Origin: Miscanthus floridulus
Taxonomy: Eukaryota > Streptophyta > Magnoliopsida > Poales > Poaceae
Assembly: GCF_019320115.1 (NCBI RefSeq)
Contig: NC_089598.1
Coordinates: forward strand, 24,954,564-25,018,563
DNA length: 64,000 nucleotides
Direction of reading: 5' to 3'
Shown here: positions 11,161 to 20,988 of the stretch, piece by piece
Numbering within the stretch: position 1 is the stretch's first letter
Layout: the number at the start of each line of letters is the position of its first letter
Position numbers and translations under genes: made by a program
The notes under the pieces: generated by a model
The model's input: only the letters and a program-made list of their open reading frames with translations
Told to the model about the DNA's origin: nothing
Databases searched by the model: none

Positions 11161-12293
11161 CATTTTTTTGATAGTTTTCCATTTTGGTATTCCTATTCAT
11201 TTTATGTGTCATTATAGGTTTTCTAGTCTATCAGCTTCTAACCCAAATATAATTGGAGACATCAGGTAATAACACCTAAAAAACTTTCTAAAGAATTTTG
11301 AAGAAAACATATTTGAATGTTTGCAATAGGTTTATGAACTACTGAGTTTTTCTTGGTCCTGCAATAGCCATTCTTTTTTGTTTAAATGGACTTGAGTTTC
11401 ATTTTTTATTTAAATGACACCTGACCTACTCTGGTTTTAATTCAGGATGCTTCACTCCAGGGTTCACCAGAATCTCCCAAATCTGTTGTACTGGTCACAG
11501 GGGAGGGGGAATATAACATGGTATCCCTGCGTAAAACAATCAGAGCCTACCTTTTGGAAATGGGCTCCCCATTCTTGCCATGTAGAGCTCGGTCAGGTCG
11601 CTTTGTGGTAAAGGACTACTCTCTTAAGATGTGGCTGAAAGATTCTCCTTTCTGCATGGACCTTGAGTTGAAACACGCTCCAGCTCTTCCTAAATTAAAC
11701 TCAATGAAGCTGATTGAAGGATATTTCATGAGAGCTGGTCTTGTATCAGCATTTAAAGATATACATGAGAGACTTGGGGAAGTATGGCCAAAAAAGTTTT
11801 CCAGGTTAGCTCTGTTGTCAGAAGAATGTAGGGCCGAGGTTATCAAGGTTGATATACAAGGAAGGAAAGAAAAACTGGAGAGAATGAAGAAGAAGGGTAT
11901 TGTTACAGCAAGAAAATCTAAAACAAGAGAACGAAGAGGAAAATTTGTTAGGGAACAGGAACAAAACATGAAAATAGCATTGGAGTAGTCGTGGCCTGTT
12001 ATTATTTGCTTCAACATGGTAATTTCCTCAAGCAGCACCTGGCATCTACATGAAAATTTTCTGATAGGGGGTTGGAGCAATAGAGAAGGATCTATGGCAT
12101 TGCTGCTCTTTTACCATTGGTTATGGTTGGTTCTGTAGTGGAACAAACAACGTGGTTCATGTTCTCCAAGATTTACTGAGCAGCGAGCACCGCTGAGTAA
12201 CCAGCTCATACTGGTAAAACTATTGTTCTATCATCTCTTCTTTGAAATTTATAACCTTCCCGATACATATCTTGTTTGTACCATTCATTACAG

Positions 12294-12640
12294 AGATGAA
12301 CAAGCTTTGGATATTGTTCGGCAGGTGCACACCTACGCAGTGTGCCTTGGGCTACGCTTGAATGCTTTCATGGGGAGCGCACTGGTGCGGCAGTACCATC
12401 GGTGATTGCTTCAGCGTGGCCTTGCCATGGAAGCTGCGAGCTTCTACAAACAAACGGTGAGGGTCGCTGAGTGACCTCTGCTTCACTAATGTGCTCAGCA
12501 TTCGGCGCCCTTGTGAGTCTCGAGCATGGTAAGATGGTTCATTGTCGCATCACGAAGTCTAGGTTTTGTTTTGAAATGATGTACTTCAAGTGTGGCAGGC
12601 TGGCAGCTCAGTTAATACTCAAATTGTCTAGGACACAATG
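12294..12640 (+). pseudogene. PLS-type PPR gene fragment
   Basis: The reading frame from 12294 gives DIVRQVHTYAVCLGLRLNAF and MGSALV, the L/S-motif signature of PLS-class PPR (E/DYW) proteins. After a frame change, MYFKCGRLAAQL near 12580 continues the pattern. It is too short and too broken to be functional. It is distinct from the preceding EMB1270-type gene, whose stop is at 11988. The match is from pattern recognition only. Confidence 0.5.
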
Positions 12641-12861
12641 ATGGGAAAATAGGTATGTCTTTCTATTGCACATGCACAATAAATTGTCATTTTCGTTTGA
12701 ATTTGTATAAGACGAGTTTGCATCTCGATTTTTACAACAAAAATCACATCTATGGATGCACTATGGGTGTGCATTGTTTTAATTTTTTCGAGTGACCAAA
12801 AATGCCTATTTTGGAACGCGTTTCCAAGCTTCCACCAAGAGATTGCTTTGTAATACTAATA

Positions 12862-12919
12862 CCCCCCATGTCCCAAAATAAGTGCACATCGATTATCAAG
12901 GAGTCAAACCTTTTTAAGT
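12862..12919. mobile_element. Left part of a Stowaway-like MITE interrupted by a LINE-type insertion
   Basis: Begins at ccccccatgtcccaaaataa after TA-rich DNA, as Stowaway-type TIRs do, and runs into ctttttaagt at 12910-12919. Sequence of the same style (tttgaccaaacatatacac) continues after 14739 on the far side of the inserted element. I did not find a clear right terminus, so the MITE is probably truncated. Confidence 0.5.
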
Positions 12920-14729
12920 CCGGCAGAACGTGACCGCGCTCTGTGCAAGGGGTATGTGAACATTGGCGGCGACGGCTTCCCCATCCGTCCATGGCGGTCG
13001 GCAGGTGGCTCCTTGGTATGTACCTGGTGGTACCACGTGGAGGTCACCATGGAGAATGTGCCTCTGGAAGCTTGGAACGAGGATGGAGTAAAGCTCATTC
13101 TAGGAGATGTCTGCATCTTCGACAAACTGGACAGTCGCACTCTTGCGCGAGAGTCCTCGGACCTCCTTACTTGCTGGGTGTGGATGGAGGACCCGGACGC
13201 GCTCCCACTCTCCATGAAGTACAACATCTTCGCTGCCAAGGCAGGACAAGCCATGGAGATCGGTGGACTCCCATCGCCTACACGCATCCCATTATCTCCG
13301 CCGGTGGGCAAGGCAGGGGAGAAGGTAATAATAATTCACCTTGCAGATTATGAGGATTGGAGCCCGAGTTCACGACGCGCAACAGGCTCTGGAACGTCCT
13401 TCGAGCACGGTAGGTCCGGGCCGAACGTTGTACTGTTTGCCTGGGCTCATGATGTGCTCGATGGACGGCCTGCCCCTGGCCCCTGCACAGCATGCCCAGC
13501 CTGGAGGATGTCGCCCGCCCGCGGCACGCAGAGGTCGGGACCCCGACGATGAGTATAGGGGGCCACGCCCTCGGGACGACGTGCCACGGACATCCACAGT
13601 CCGCCAACGCTTCCCGGCCTGCGCGTCTGAGAGGACAATCCATATCTGCACGTGCTCTCCGCCTTCGTATCGGCGGGCGCTGGTGGGCGACGTCGAGCTG
13701 ATGGACAGAGGGCGCACGTTCAGCCGCTCCCTGCCCAGATCAGAACGTGGAAGAGATTTCCTCCCTCATGCCTCGGAGGACTGGGAGCGGCGTCGCTCAC
13801 GCTCCCCCGACAGGCCGGGTGAGGACCTGTGACACCCATGATACATGCAGGTGCCGGCGAGTGTGGATCCCCTCCTGGAGGCAGGACTTGGGGACCGGGA
13901 GGGCGTGGCTGGTACGCTGCTGTCTCCAGGGACGACGACCCCATGCTCCACGAGTTCCTGCACAGCCAGGCGATCGCTGCCCCGGCACTGAACTTCGCCC
14001 CGGAGGGCGACAAGGAGGTCTGTGGCTCACTGGCCTCCGGTCTCCGATCTGGTGGTGCCTGCCCTCCATCCATCCCGAGGCCCGTCAACCCGAGGCCAAC
14101 TGCGGAGGAGGCCAGGAGGAGATCACCCTTGAGACCGGTGTACAGCTCGCGCCACACCCCTGCTACGCGCATGGGCAACAAGAACATGCCGAGGGCCTTG
14201 CAGCCATGGCGGATGAGTTTGATGCAACACAGATGGATGTCCAGTGACCGGTCCTTTCAGCGGTCATGGAGGTTGCAGCTTCAGTTATCGATGTGTGTTT
14301 GTTTAGTGCCGATCCGTACTCGACCGGTGAGTTTGGGAGTGGCGAGTTTGGGAGTGGCAGATGTGCTTCATGTCGTGGATCGCTTCGTCCAAGAGGTGAT
14401 TAGCGGAGACAAAACGAGACGTACCCTTGCGGTGCTGACCGTTTGGTGCTTCTGGAAGCGAAGGAAGACAATTATCTTCAGGGATTGTTGGAGGTCAGCA
14501 CAGGCACTGCTCAAGGAGAATAAGGACTCTAGCTACTACTGGTTTTTAGTAGGAGGGGCAACTCTCAAACCTCTAATGGTCGTCCAACTAGGTAGCGAGT
14601 AATTAGCTTTTGTAAACCAAAACCTCTGCAGTGGGGAGCGCAACTCGTGCATGTAACCAAGTGTTGTATGCTACCTTCTTCTTATTATAAATCAAAACCG
14701 GACAACTGGATCTTTTTTAAAACAAAAAA
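12920..14729 (+). mobile_element. Non-LTR retrotransposon derivative (LINE-like), target duplication CTTTTTAAGT
   Basis: An 1.8-kb insert is flanked by an exact 10-bp repeat, ctttttaagt, at 12910-12919 and 14730-14739. It ends in an A-rich tail (aaaacaaaaaa). Both are hallmarks of target-primed reverse transcription. Coding remnants: about 12956-13350 resembles grass DUF4283/LINE ORF1 proteins (HVEVTMENVPLEAW; DLLTCWVWMEDPDALP). About 13350-14240 is Arg/Pro-rich and frame-broken. About 14390-14600 (LTVWCFWKRRKTIIFRD...) resembles the extreme C-terminus of LINE reverse transcriptases. No endonuclease or RT core lies between, so it is an internally deleted, non-autonomous copy. Confidence 0.6.
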
Positions 14730-14739
14730 CTTTTTAAGT

Positions 14740-15200
14740 TTGACCAAACATATACACAAAAATACTAATATTTCTAAGTGTCATTGATATGCAACTCTAA
14801 GAGAACAATAGCAGGTTCGATAAATATGTTACCTTGCTTAATATTTTTATTACTTTTCATCTTTTTTTTCTTTGCTTCCTTTCATAATAATTCATTTTAT
14901 CCTTATGACATTGTGGCAGGTTTGATCAAGTTTTATCTCTCGAATCTTAGCATGCATGCCTGATTCGAACTCAAGGTTTTTATTGTCAATTCTTGATTCA
15001 TATACACAATGCAATTTTTGTTTGTAGTTGTTGAATCAGATCGACAATGTAAATGTTTTGATTGAAAACTCTGCATTTGTTGATGTGCTTTTTTTTTTTG
15101 GATTTATTCAGCACCATTTAAACTCGTATTTTTATGGAAATAAACTCCACCTGTAGGACAGGAAAATCTGAAATTCTTCTGTACATTTCACTTCTGATTG
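14740..15200. other. AT-rich intergenic, no gene
   Basis: Begins with the right-hand continuation of the interrupted MITE and then AT-rich DNA with T homopolymers. It lies downstream of the convergent kinase gene on the minus strand. No coding or RNA feature is supported. Confidence 0.5.
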
Positions 15201-15318
15201 CTAATTGAACATTGTTAAAGCTACATTCAGTATGATATAGATACAAACTGAACCAAAAGGGAGAAATGGTTGACTCACAAAATCTGACTGGCCAACTAGC
15301 TGCCCTGCATATGTCGTC

Positions 15319-17460
15319 TCACGAGATGCCGTACCCGTACGAGGGGTCGTTGCTTCCTCGCCGCAACGACCGCTCGCCGACGCTTGCGATCCGCTGCATC
15401 GATCCCTCTCGCACGTACGAGGCGTGCGAGCTTCTGCTAGCCGAGTCTGCCGACGGTGCACTCCCCTCGCTGCCGCTCTCATCTTGCCTCTCCCTCACCG
15501 TCGCTAAAGCCGTCGCCGCCACCTCCTCCACCCTCGCCAAGGCCTCTTTCATCTCCGGCCGCTTCTCCAGGTCCGTCTCGACGCAGTCCACCGCCACCTG
15601 CATGAGCCGCGTCATGTCCGGCAGGGCGAATTTCCACGCCGCCATGAGGGCCGGGTCGAACAGGTCTCGCTCGTAGCCGTCGGCCATCGCCGACGTCGCC
15701 CACATGACGAGGTCCGTGCCGCCCTTGGCGTTCTGGAGGTACTGCGACGGGAACTTGCCGGTGAGGAGCTCGAGGAGGACGACGCCGAGGCAGTAGACGT
15801 CGGCCATTGCACTCACGGGGTGGCCAGCCACGCACTCGGGGGCGCGGTACGCGAACAGGGAGTTCGGGGACTGCATGTGGTTGATGAGGCCGGAGAACCC
15901 GAAGTCGACGAGGAGCGGCTCGAAGTCCGGCGCGAGGAGAATGTTGGCCGACTTGAGGTTGCCGTGGGGCGCCTCGTGGCCGGCGAGCGCCGTGTGGAGG
16001 AACGCCGTGGCGCGCGCGACGCCGACGGCCACCTTGAGCCGCGTCGGCCAGTCCAGCGCCGCGTAGTCGATGCCCCGGTCGCCGTGGAGGACGTACAGCA
16101 GGCTGCCCTTGGGAATGTACTCGTAGACCAGGAGCTTCTCGTCCTTGCGGTAGTGGTAGGCCAGCGGCGGCAGCAGGTTGGCGTGGCGCATCGCGCCGAG
16201 CCGCTTCACCTCGGCTTCGAACGCTTCCTTGGTCGCCCGGTTCATGTCGCGGGAGCGCTTGACCACGACGGCCACGCCGTTGGCCATCACCGCCTTGTAC
16301 GCCGACCCGAGCCCGCCGCCGCTCCCGATCACCTCGGCCGCCGCCTTCATCAGGTCGGTGAGCCCAAACACGCCCTTGCTTTCGTTCACCATGACCAGAT
16401 CACCGGCGGATTTGGTGCTCAGATGGTCCACCTTCGCGGCAGAAGCGGCCCGCCGGTGTCCAAGCCCGCCAAGCGACGACCCTGGCCTCTTCCCGAGCCA
16501 CGAGGAGCTCCGCTTCTGCGGGGCCGACGACGCCTGCTTGACGGCCACGTACTCGGGTGGCTTCTCCTCGAGGCCCTCCATGTCGAGCTTGCGGGCACGG
16601 CTGTTGGGCAGGCTGCTGCACAAGCGCAGGGCGATGACCATCACGACGGCTGAGAGAAGCAGCGTGGAGAGCACCATGATAGCCCGCCTGGACGAGCTGG
16701 TCACGGCCTGCTCGCGCTTGCACGGCTTCACGCGGGTCGGCACGAAACAGAGGTACTCGTTGCCGGCGAACCTGCTGGCGTTGAATTTCCGGAACGCCTC
16801 CGGGACGACGCCCTCAAGGTCATTGTCAGATACGTTGAGCGACTTGAGCGCCGGCGGCGGCACGGCGGGGAGCTCACCCGTGAAGGCGTTGCGATCGAGG
16901 TGGAGCTCGAGGAGAGACGTGGCCTGTGCGATGGAAGCTGGAATGGAGCCGGAGAGCTGGTTGCCATTGAGCCAGAGCTTCTTGAGGTGGCTGAGGTTGG
17001 CGAAGAAGTCGTCGGGGATGCTGCCGGAGAACTGGTTGTCGGAGAGGTACATTGACTTGAGCGCCTTGATCTGGTGAAAGGCGGGGAGTGGGCCGGAGAA
17101 GTTGTTCCTGGCGAAGGAGATGGACCTGAGGCGCGGGAAGCTGGAGAGCGAGTTGACTTCGATGGTGCCGCCGAGCTCGAGGCCGTTGAGGCGGAGGCCG
17201 GTGACCGCTCCGCGGGAGCACACCACGCCATGCCAGTGGTGCGAGCCCGGCGCGCAGGGGGACTTGCTGCCTTCCTTATCGGTAATGAGCCACGACGAGA
17301 GCGACGAGGAGTTGGTGAAGGACTTCTTGAGCTGCATCAGCGCCTCCACGTCGGTCATGTTGTTCTCCGCAGCGACGGCAGCTAGGAGCGCTGCGGCAAT
17401 GGTGGCGGCGACGGCGACGGCGACGGCGAGGAAGAGGAGGAGGTGGCGAGACGGGGCCAT
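15319..17460 (-). CDS. LRR-III receptor-like kinase (pollen-receptor-kinase-like), HGN atypical kinase
   Basis: An intact 713-residue single-exon ORF. In order: signal peptide (about 1-31, Ala/Val-rich core), LRR N-terminal cap (34-81), five to six LRRs (86-233; FSGSIPDDFFANLSHLKKLW is typical), one membrane helix (about 259-281), a basic juxtamembrane region, and a kinase domain (about 363-650). Family: plasma-membrane LRR-RLK subfamily III, which includes pollen receptor kinases; the ligand is unknown. The glycine loop reads GSGGGLGSAYKA (379-390) and the ATP-binding Lys is K401 (VVVKR). The catalytic loop reads HGNLKSANILL (499-509), so the HRD Asp is Asn. DFG (519-521) and APE (540-542) are kept. 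Several LRR-III members have this HGN form and are weak or inactive kinases, acting as signalling scaffolds. A Ser-rich tail (about 660-713) could be phosphorylated. The ATG at 17460 precedes a good signal peptide, and codon use is very GC-rich, as in many grass genes. Assignment to a particular PRK member is uncertain. Confidence 0.93.
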   Translation of the reverse strand: MAPSRHLLLFLAVAVAVAATIAAALLAAVAAENNMTDVEALMQLKKSFTNSSSLSSWLITDKEGSKSPCAPGSHHWHGVVCSRGAVTGLRLNGLELGGTIEVNSLSSFPRLRSISFARNNFSGPLPAFHQIKALKSMYLSDNQFSGSIPDDFFANLSHLKKLWLNGNQLSGSIPASIAQATSLLELHLDRNAFTGELPAVPPPALKSLNVSDNDLEGVVPEAFRKFNASRFAGNEYLCFVPTRVKPCKREQAVTSSSRRAIMVLSTLLLSAVVMVIALRLCSSLPNSRARKLDMEGLEEKPPEYVAVKQASSAPQKRSSSWLGKRPGSSLGGLGHRRAASAAKVDHLSTKSAGDLVMVNESKGVFGLTDLMKAAAEVIGSGGGLGSAYKAVMANGVAVVVKRSRDMNRATKEAFEAEVKRLGAMRHANLLPPLAYHYRKDEKLLVYEYIPKGSLLYVLHGDRGIDYAALDWPTRLKVAVGVARATAFLHTALAGHEAPHGNLKSANILLAPDFEPLLVDFGFSGLINHMQSPNSLFAYRAPECVAGHPVSAMADVYCLGVVLLELLTGKFPSQYLQNAKGGTDLVMWATSAMADGYERDLFDPALMAAWKFALPDMTRLMQVAVDCVETDLEKRPEMKEALARVEEVAATALATVRERQDESGSEGSAPSADSASRSSHASYVREGSMQRIASVGERSLRRGSNDPSYGYGIS

Positions 17461-17892
17461 GGCGTGAGGGGGCCCGGAAAGGGGAGGCCGCCGTGTCGGG
17501 CGCGCGACCCTAAGGTTGGGAGGATGGTTGCGCGGGTGGTTTTGCTTTCTCGGGCTCAGTTTCTTCGGCTGCAGGCGAGGTTGCCCGGAATAGGCAGGCA
17601 GCCGACGATGGCGGGAAGGCGCACGCGCGCGTCATTTGTGCTACCTATATACCAATAATATCAAATTTGCAGGATTATTAGGGGAGACACCAAAACATTG
17701 TCCCATAACACATGGTCCATCTGTCAGCGATTAAGTTTATTTTTATTTCATCCAATTTCGTCCCTCTCTAACCTCTCTATACCGTTCTTTATTGATAGGA
17801 TTGAAGATTTTGATAAAAAAATCATCTAATAATTTTTAATTAGATCTCTAAATATTGCAATTTTCTTTTCTGATTTTTCACTAGCCAAAGAT
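17461..17892 (-). promoter_or_regulatory. Upstream region of the receptor-like kinase gene
   Basis: GC-rich sequence next to the ATG (about 17461-17640) probably contains the 5'UTR and core promoter. Beyond it lies AT-rich intergenic DNA up to the CACTA element. No specific box is claimed. Confidence 0.35.
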
Positions 17893-18412
17893 CACTACTA
17901 CAGAAATGAGATCTAGTCCCGGTTGGGAACTAGCTCTACTCCCGGTTTCCCAACCGGGACTAGCAATCCGGGGCTAAAGGTGTTGTTCTTTAGTTCCGGT
18001 TTGCCACAACCGGGACTAAAGATTCTCCCAGCTTAAAAAAAAATAATGCCTCCCACCGCTGCGCCCTGTGAGATTCGAACCCAAGACCTCATGCACTATC
18101 TCGCACCCCACCTACACAACACATCTAACAATGGATGAGATGCTTTCCTTTTGAACTAACTCATCCGGAGACCTTTAGTCCCGGTTGGTGTTACCAACCG
18201 GGACTAAAGGGTCTACCTTTAGTCTGGGTTGGTATTACCAACCGGGACTAAAGGTTGGAGGACTTTTAGTCCCGGTTTAGCCGTTGGGCAGGGACCTTTA
18301 GTCTCGGTTGGAGACACCAACCGGGACTAAAGGCCTTCTAGTCCCGGGGGCAAAAAAGGCCGAGGCTAATGCCAAATTGGGACATCGTTCTAAAGTCTAT
18401 TCTCTAGTGGTG
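17893..18412. mobile_element. Non-autonomous CACTA element with hairpin-forming subterminal repeats
   Basis: Begins CACTACTACAG and ends CTCTAGTGGTG, an imperfect inverted match. It is flanked by the 3-bp duplication GAT (17890-17892 and 18413-18415), as expected for CACTA/En-Spm. The motif tttagtcccggttgg and its complement ccaaccgggactaaa occur many times at 17920-18345 as back-to-back pairs. Each pair forms a short hairpin, for example 18172-18210. No transposase is present. Confidence 0.85.
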
Positions 18413-18415
18413 GAT

Positions 18416-19540
18416 GAAAAGAGGAGTTGGCTTTCTAGAGTAAGCATAAGATATAGAGAAACCGTTAAAGGATGAAAAGATATAAAAATGATTTAGAGAG
18501 TGAGTTTAAGAAAGATTAGAGAGTGAGTTTAAGAAAGACTCTCGGAGATGCTCTTACACCGTATTTCCTCCCCTACCGCCACATATCACCTGTCGGCCAC
18601 CTCCACCCAACCCACTCGCTCACTCCTTCCTCATTCCCTTGCACACATCTGTCACCGCCCCCATACCACATGGGGTAGTTACCTCTGCCCCGCACCGCCT
18701 CAGCCTTTGCCCCATCTTTTCCGTTTGCTTGCTCATCTATCTCCATCTACATCTTTGTCTCTCTCCGCACCACTCATCCGTCTCCTACTTGCTTATCCAC
18801 CTTGGAGACGTGTGTCAGCGGCGGGAGGGGAGGCGTGCGGCGAGTGAGTTGGTGGGTTTCCTGGCTAATCACATGCTACATGGAAGAGTCCAACGAAATC
18901 ACTTTGTCCGGACATCTAAGTCCTAGTATTATCGTTTCTCCTAGGTTCGGTACATGTACTGGGCTGAAAACTAATGTGTGTTTAGTTGAGGTAACGAAGG
19001 ATGGGATGGTTTCATCCCCTATTTTCGAGATGGGACCATCCCTATTCCATGTTTGGTTATAAGGGATGGGATGTCCATATCCCGTGTTTGGTTCCGTAGC
19101 ATCAAAATCTGGGTCAAGCCATCTGACACGTAGGTCCTGATTGTTAATCTCTCATCCCAGACTCGTCCCTTACCGTTCCCTTGTTTAGAGGGATGGGTGC
19201 GTTCTCCATATTAAGGAATGGTATGTGGATATTCCTCAAAGGAAATGGACTCTGTTCCAGTTATCCCAGAACCAAACACTGTTAAAAAAAGAGATCATCA
19301 CATCCCATCCCCTTTATCACTTCATACCAAACACAAAATTAGTACTATTTGGTTTGGACCTAGGCTGCAACCCTAGTCCGCTCCCTATTTATCACTAAAT
19401 TATTTGTTTTTTTAATATTGTTGCTATCTTTGAGTGACGACTTCAGTCTGATGTAGCTTCCAATTAACCACTTGCACTTTAAGGAGATTGTTAGAACATT
19501 TCTAATGGTAATAAAATGTATGAGTAACAGCTACCCTTTG
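18416..19540. other. Intergenic region, possible unrecognised MITE
   Basis: No supported gene. The part at about 18974-19345 starts near tgtgtttagttg, ends near accaaacac and repeats gggatggg/atccc motifs. This is MITE-like, but no target duplication was found. Confidence 0.4.
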
Positions 19541-19950
19541 AGGGCATTTGGATCCTTTCATTTGAAGGAATTTAAATCTACTTAATAAATTAGGCTAGTT
19601 GGTTTGAAATTTGATATTGCAGCACTCTTCAAAGTTCACATATAAGCCTGAAATCTACTTAATAAATTAGACTAATTGGCTTAGAAATTTGATATTCCAC
19701 CACTCTCCAAAGTTCACATATAAGTCAATCTCAAATTTATAGGGTAGGAGGTGGAAATTGATTATATAGATCATCATTCTATGTTTTTACTTTACAACTT
19801 ATGACACGCTTTTCAACTCATAAGTATCTCTCTGGTATGGTCAACAATAATATACAAATATAATCCATATACAATCATATTAGCTTAATTAATATGTATC
19901 TAAATTATGATTATTAAAATGAATTCAATTCCAGGGATCCAAACGGGATC
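19541..19950. mobile_element. MITE-like element with ggcatttggatcc termini and internal duplication
   Basis: The left end (gggcatttggatcc) and right end (ggatccaaacggg) are inverted copies, and gaattt/aaattc arms continue inward. Inside, a unit of about 79 bp (ctacttaataaattaggcta ...) is repeated in tandem at roughly 19568-19647 and 19648-19727. No coding capacity. The target duplication is unclear. Confidence 0.5.
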
Positions 19951-20374
19951 TTAGTGTAAATTCCACTCGTTACTTTATACAATTACAAGAATCCCAATCC
20001 CTTTGGAAACTACATAAATGTAGATGGATCGAGAGATTATACAAAACTGCAGAACAAAAGAGAGGCAAAACTAAGTTGTTAGGAGGAGCTAATTAAGGAT
20101 GCAGAAATATGGGTGCAAGTTTCTCGCTCAGTAGCTTGCTGACATGAGAGGTCAAAAATAGCCATGGGAGAATTCCAACCTGCACCAGCACAATGAGATA
20201 TTACGCGGCAATATAACTACAATTTTTCTGAAAAAAAATCCCAGACTTATTGTTGCAAAAAATATGCTTGGCTTGTCACAGGATATATCATATAACAAAA
20301 ATTGTTTCAAAAAATATCATGTAACAAAAAGATTCACCGGAATGACTCGATCACATGACTCACAATGAATGTAC
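19951..20374. other. AT-rich intergenic, nothing recognised
   Basis: No ORF, RNA gene or repeat border could be supported here. Confidence 0.4.
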
Positions 20375-20491
20375 GCCCTATTCGTTTGGCTTATAAGCCG
20401 TATTTTTTCAGCCAACGAACAATATTTTTCTCTCACAACAAATCAGCCAACAATATTTTCAGACATGGCTTATCAGTCAAGCGAACAGGGC
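20375..20491. mobile_element. MITE, same family as 6616-6756
   Basis: Ends gccctattcgtttggcttat and ataagcc...cgaacagggc are inverted repeats of about 25 bp. The interior contains gaacaatatttttctctcac, shared with the element at 6616-6756. A GTA triplet flanks it at 20371-20373 and 20493-20495, one base away from the TIR on each side. Confidence 0.65.
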
Positions 20492-20821
20492 AGTAGTCGC
20501 TACTAGGGCTTATTAGACCGGAGCTTTGTTAGTAATCAAATTTGTTCACGGTGAAATGTAATGTTTAAAGCCAGTTTGGAACTGTTCTGCTCTATCTTCC
20601 TCTGTTTCCGACTTCGCTAGTTAAACAAAGACAGCTTCACAAACTCTGCTCTAGAAAAAAGGTGGAGTTAAGCAGTTGTTATGGAGCTGCATCATATTGG
20701 AGTTGGTGGAGCACACCTAAACAGACCCTGAAGCCGTATTTTCCTTCTTAATGCCAATTGACACGCAATTCTCTATCATGTTTGAGAAAAAAAAACACCA
20801 TTTGGAACTTATTAGAACTTA

Positions 20822-20988
20822 CTCCCTCACGCAAAATAGAAGTCGTTCTTAATTTTTGAGAAGTCAACTTTTTTTTAACTTTGACCAATTATATACAAAA
20901 GAATATTAATATTTATAATACATAATTAATATCATTAGATAGATGGTTGAATATACTTTTCATAATAAACTTATTTGAAGATATAAAT
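20822..20988. mobile_element. Left half of a Stowaway-like MITE split by a gypsy element
   Basis: Starts ctccctcacgcaaaata after TA (20820-20821). It runs to the target duplication TAAAT at 20984-20988, where the gypsy LTR begins. The right half is at 35705-35794. Confidence 0.7.

Larger units (their letters stand above)
8092..11988 (+). pseudogene. EMB1270-like PPR-SMR protein gene, frameshifted and split by an LTR
   Basis: Decayed copy of a long P-type pentatricopeptide protein related to Arabidopsis EMB1270 (At3g18110); such proteins act on RNA in organelles. Tandem 35-residue PPR motifs run from about 8140 to 10123 (for example VFNAMMGVYARSGRFDDA, DVITYNTLISACSQ, NEITYNTMIHMYGKMGRLDL). 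The reading frame changes at about 8565, 8965, 9070 (A-homopolymer), 9665, 10032 and 10116. Homology stops at GAT 10123, where an LTR begins. The last exon resumes at 11446 after an acceptor (tttaattcag). It encodes the C-terminal half of an SMR domain (VLVTGEGEYNMVSLRKTI; GRFVVKDYSLKMWLKDS) and a basic tail ending at 11988. The N-terminal transit region and several hundred central codons are absent. The start is not real: homology begins without a proper ATG. Confidence 0.85.

Noticed and set aside
13747..14602. Overlapping plus-strand ORFs of 166 and 257 codons as a separate gene
   Set aside because: They switch frame repeatedly and lie within the LINE-like insert bounded by a 10-bp duplication; treated as its decayed coding region.
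15820..17077. Plus-strand ORFs of 277 and 299 codons opposite the kinase gene
   Set aside because: They are complements of the GC-rich kinase coding sequence. Third-position GC keeps antisense frames open, and no domain is present.
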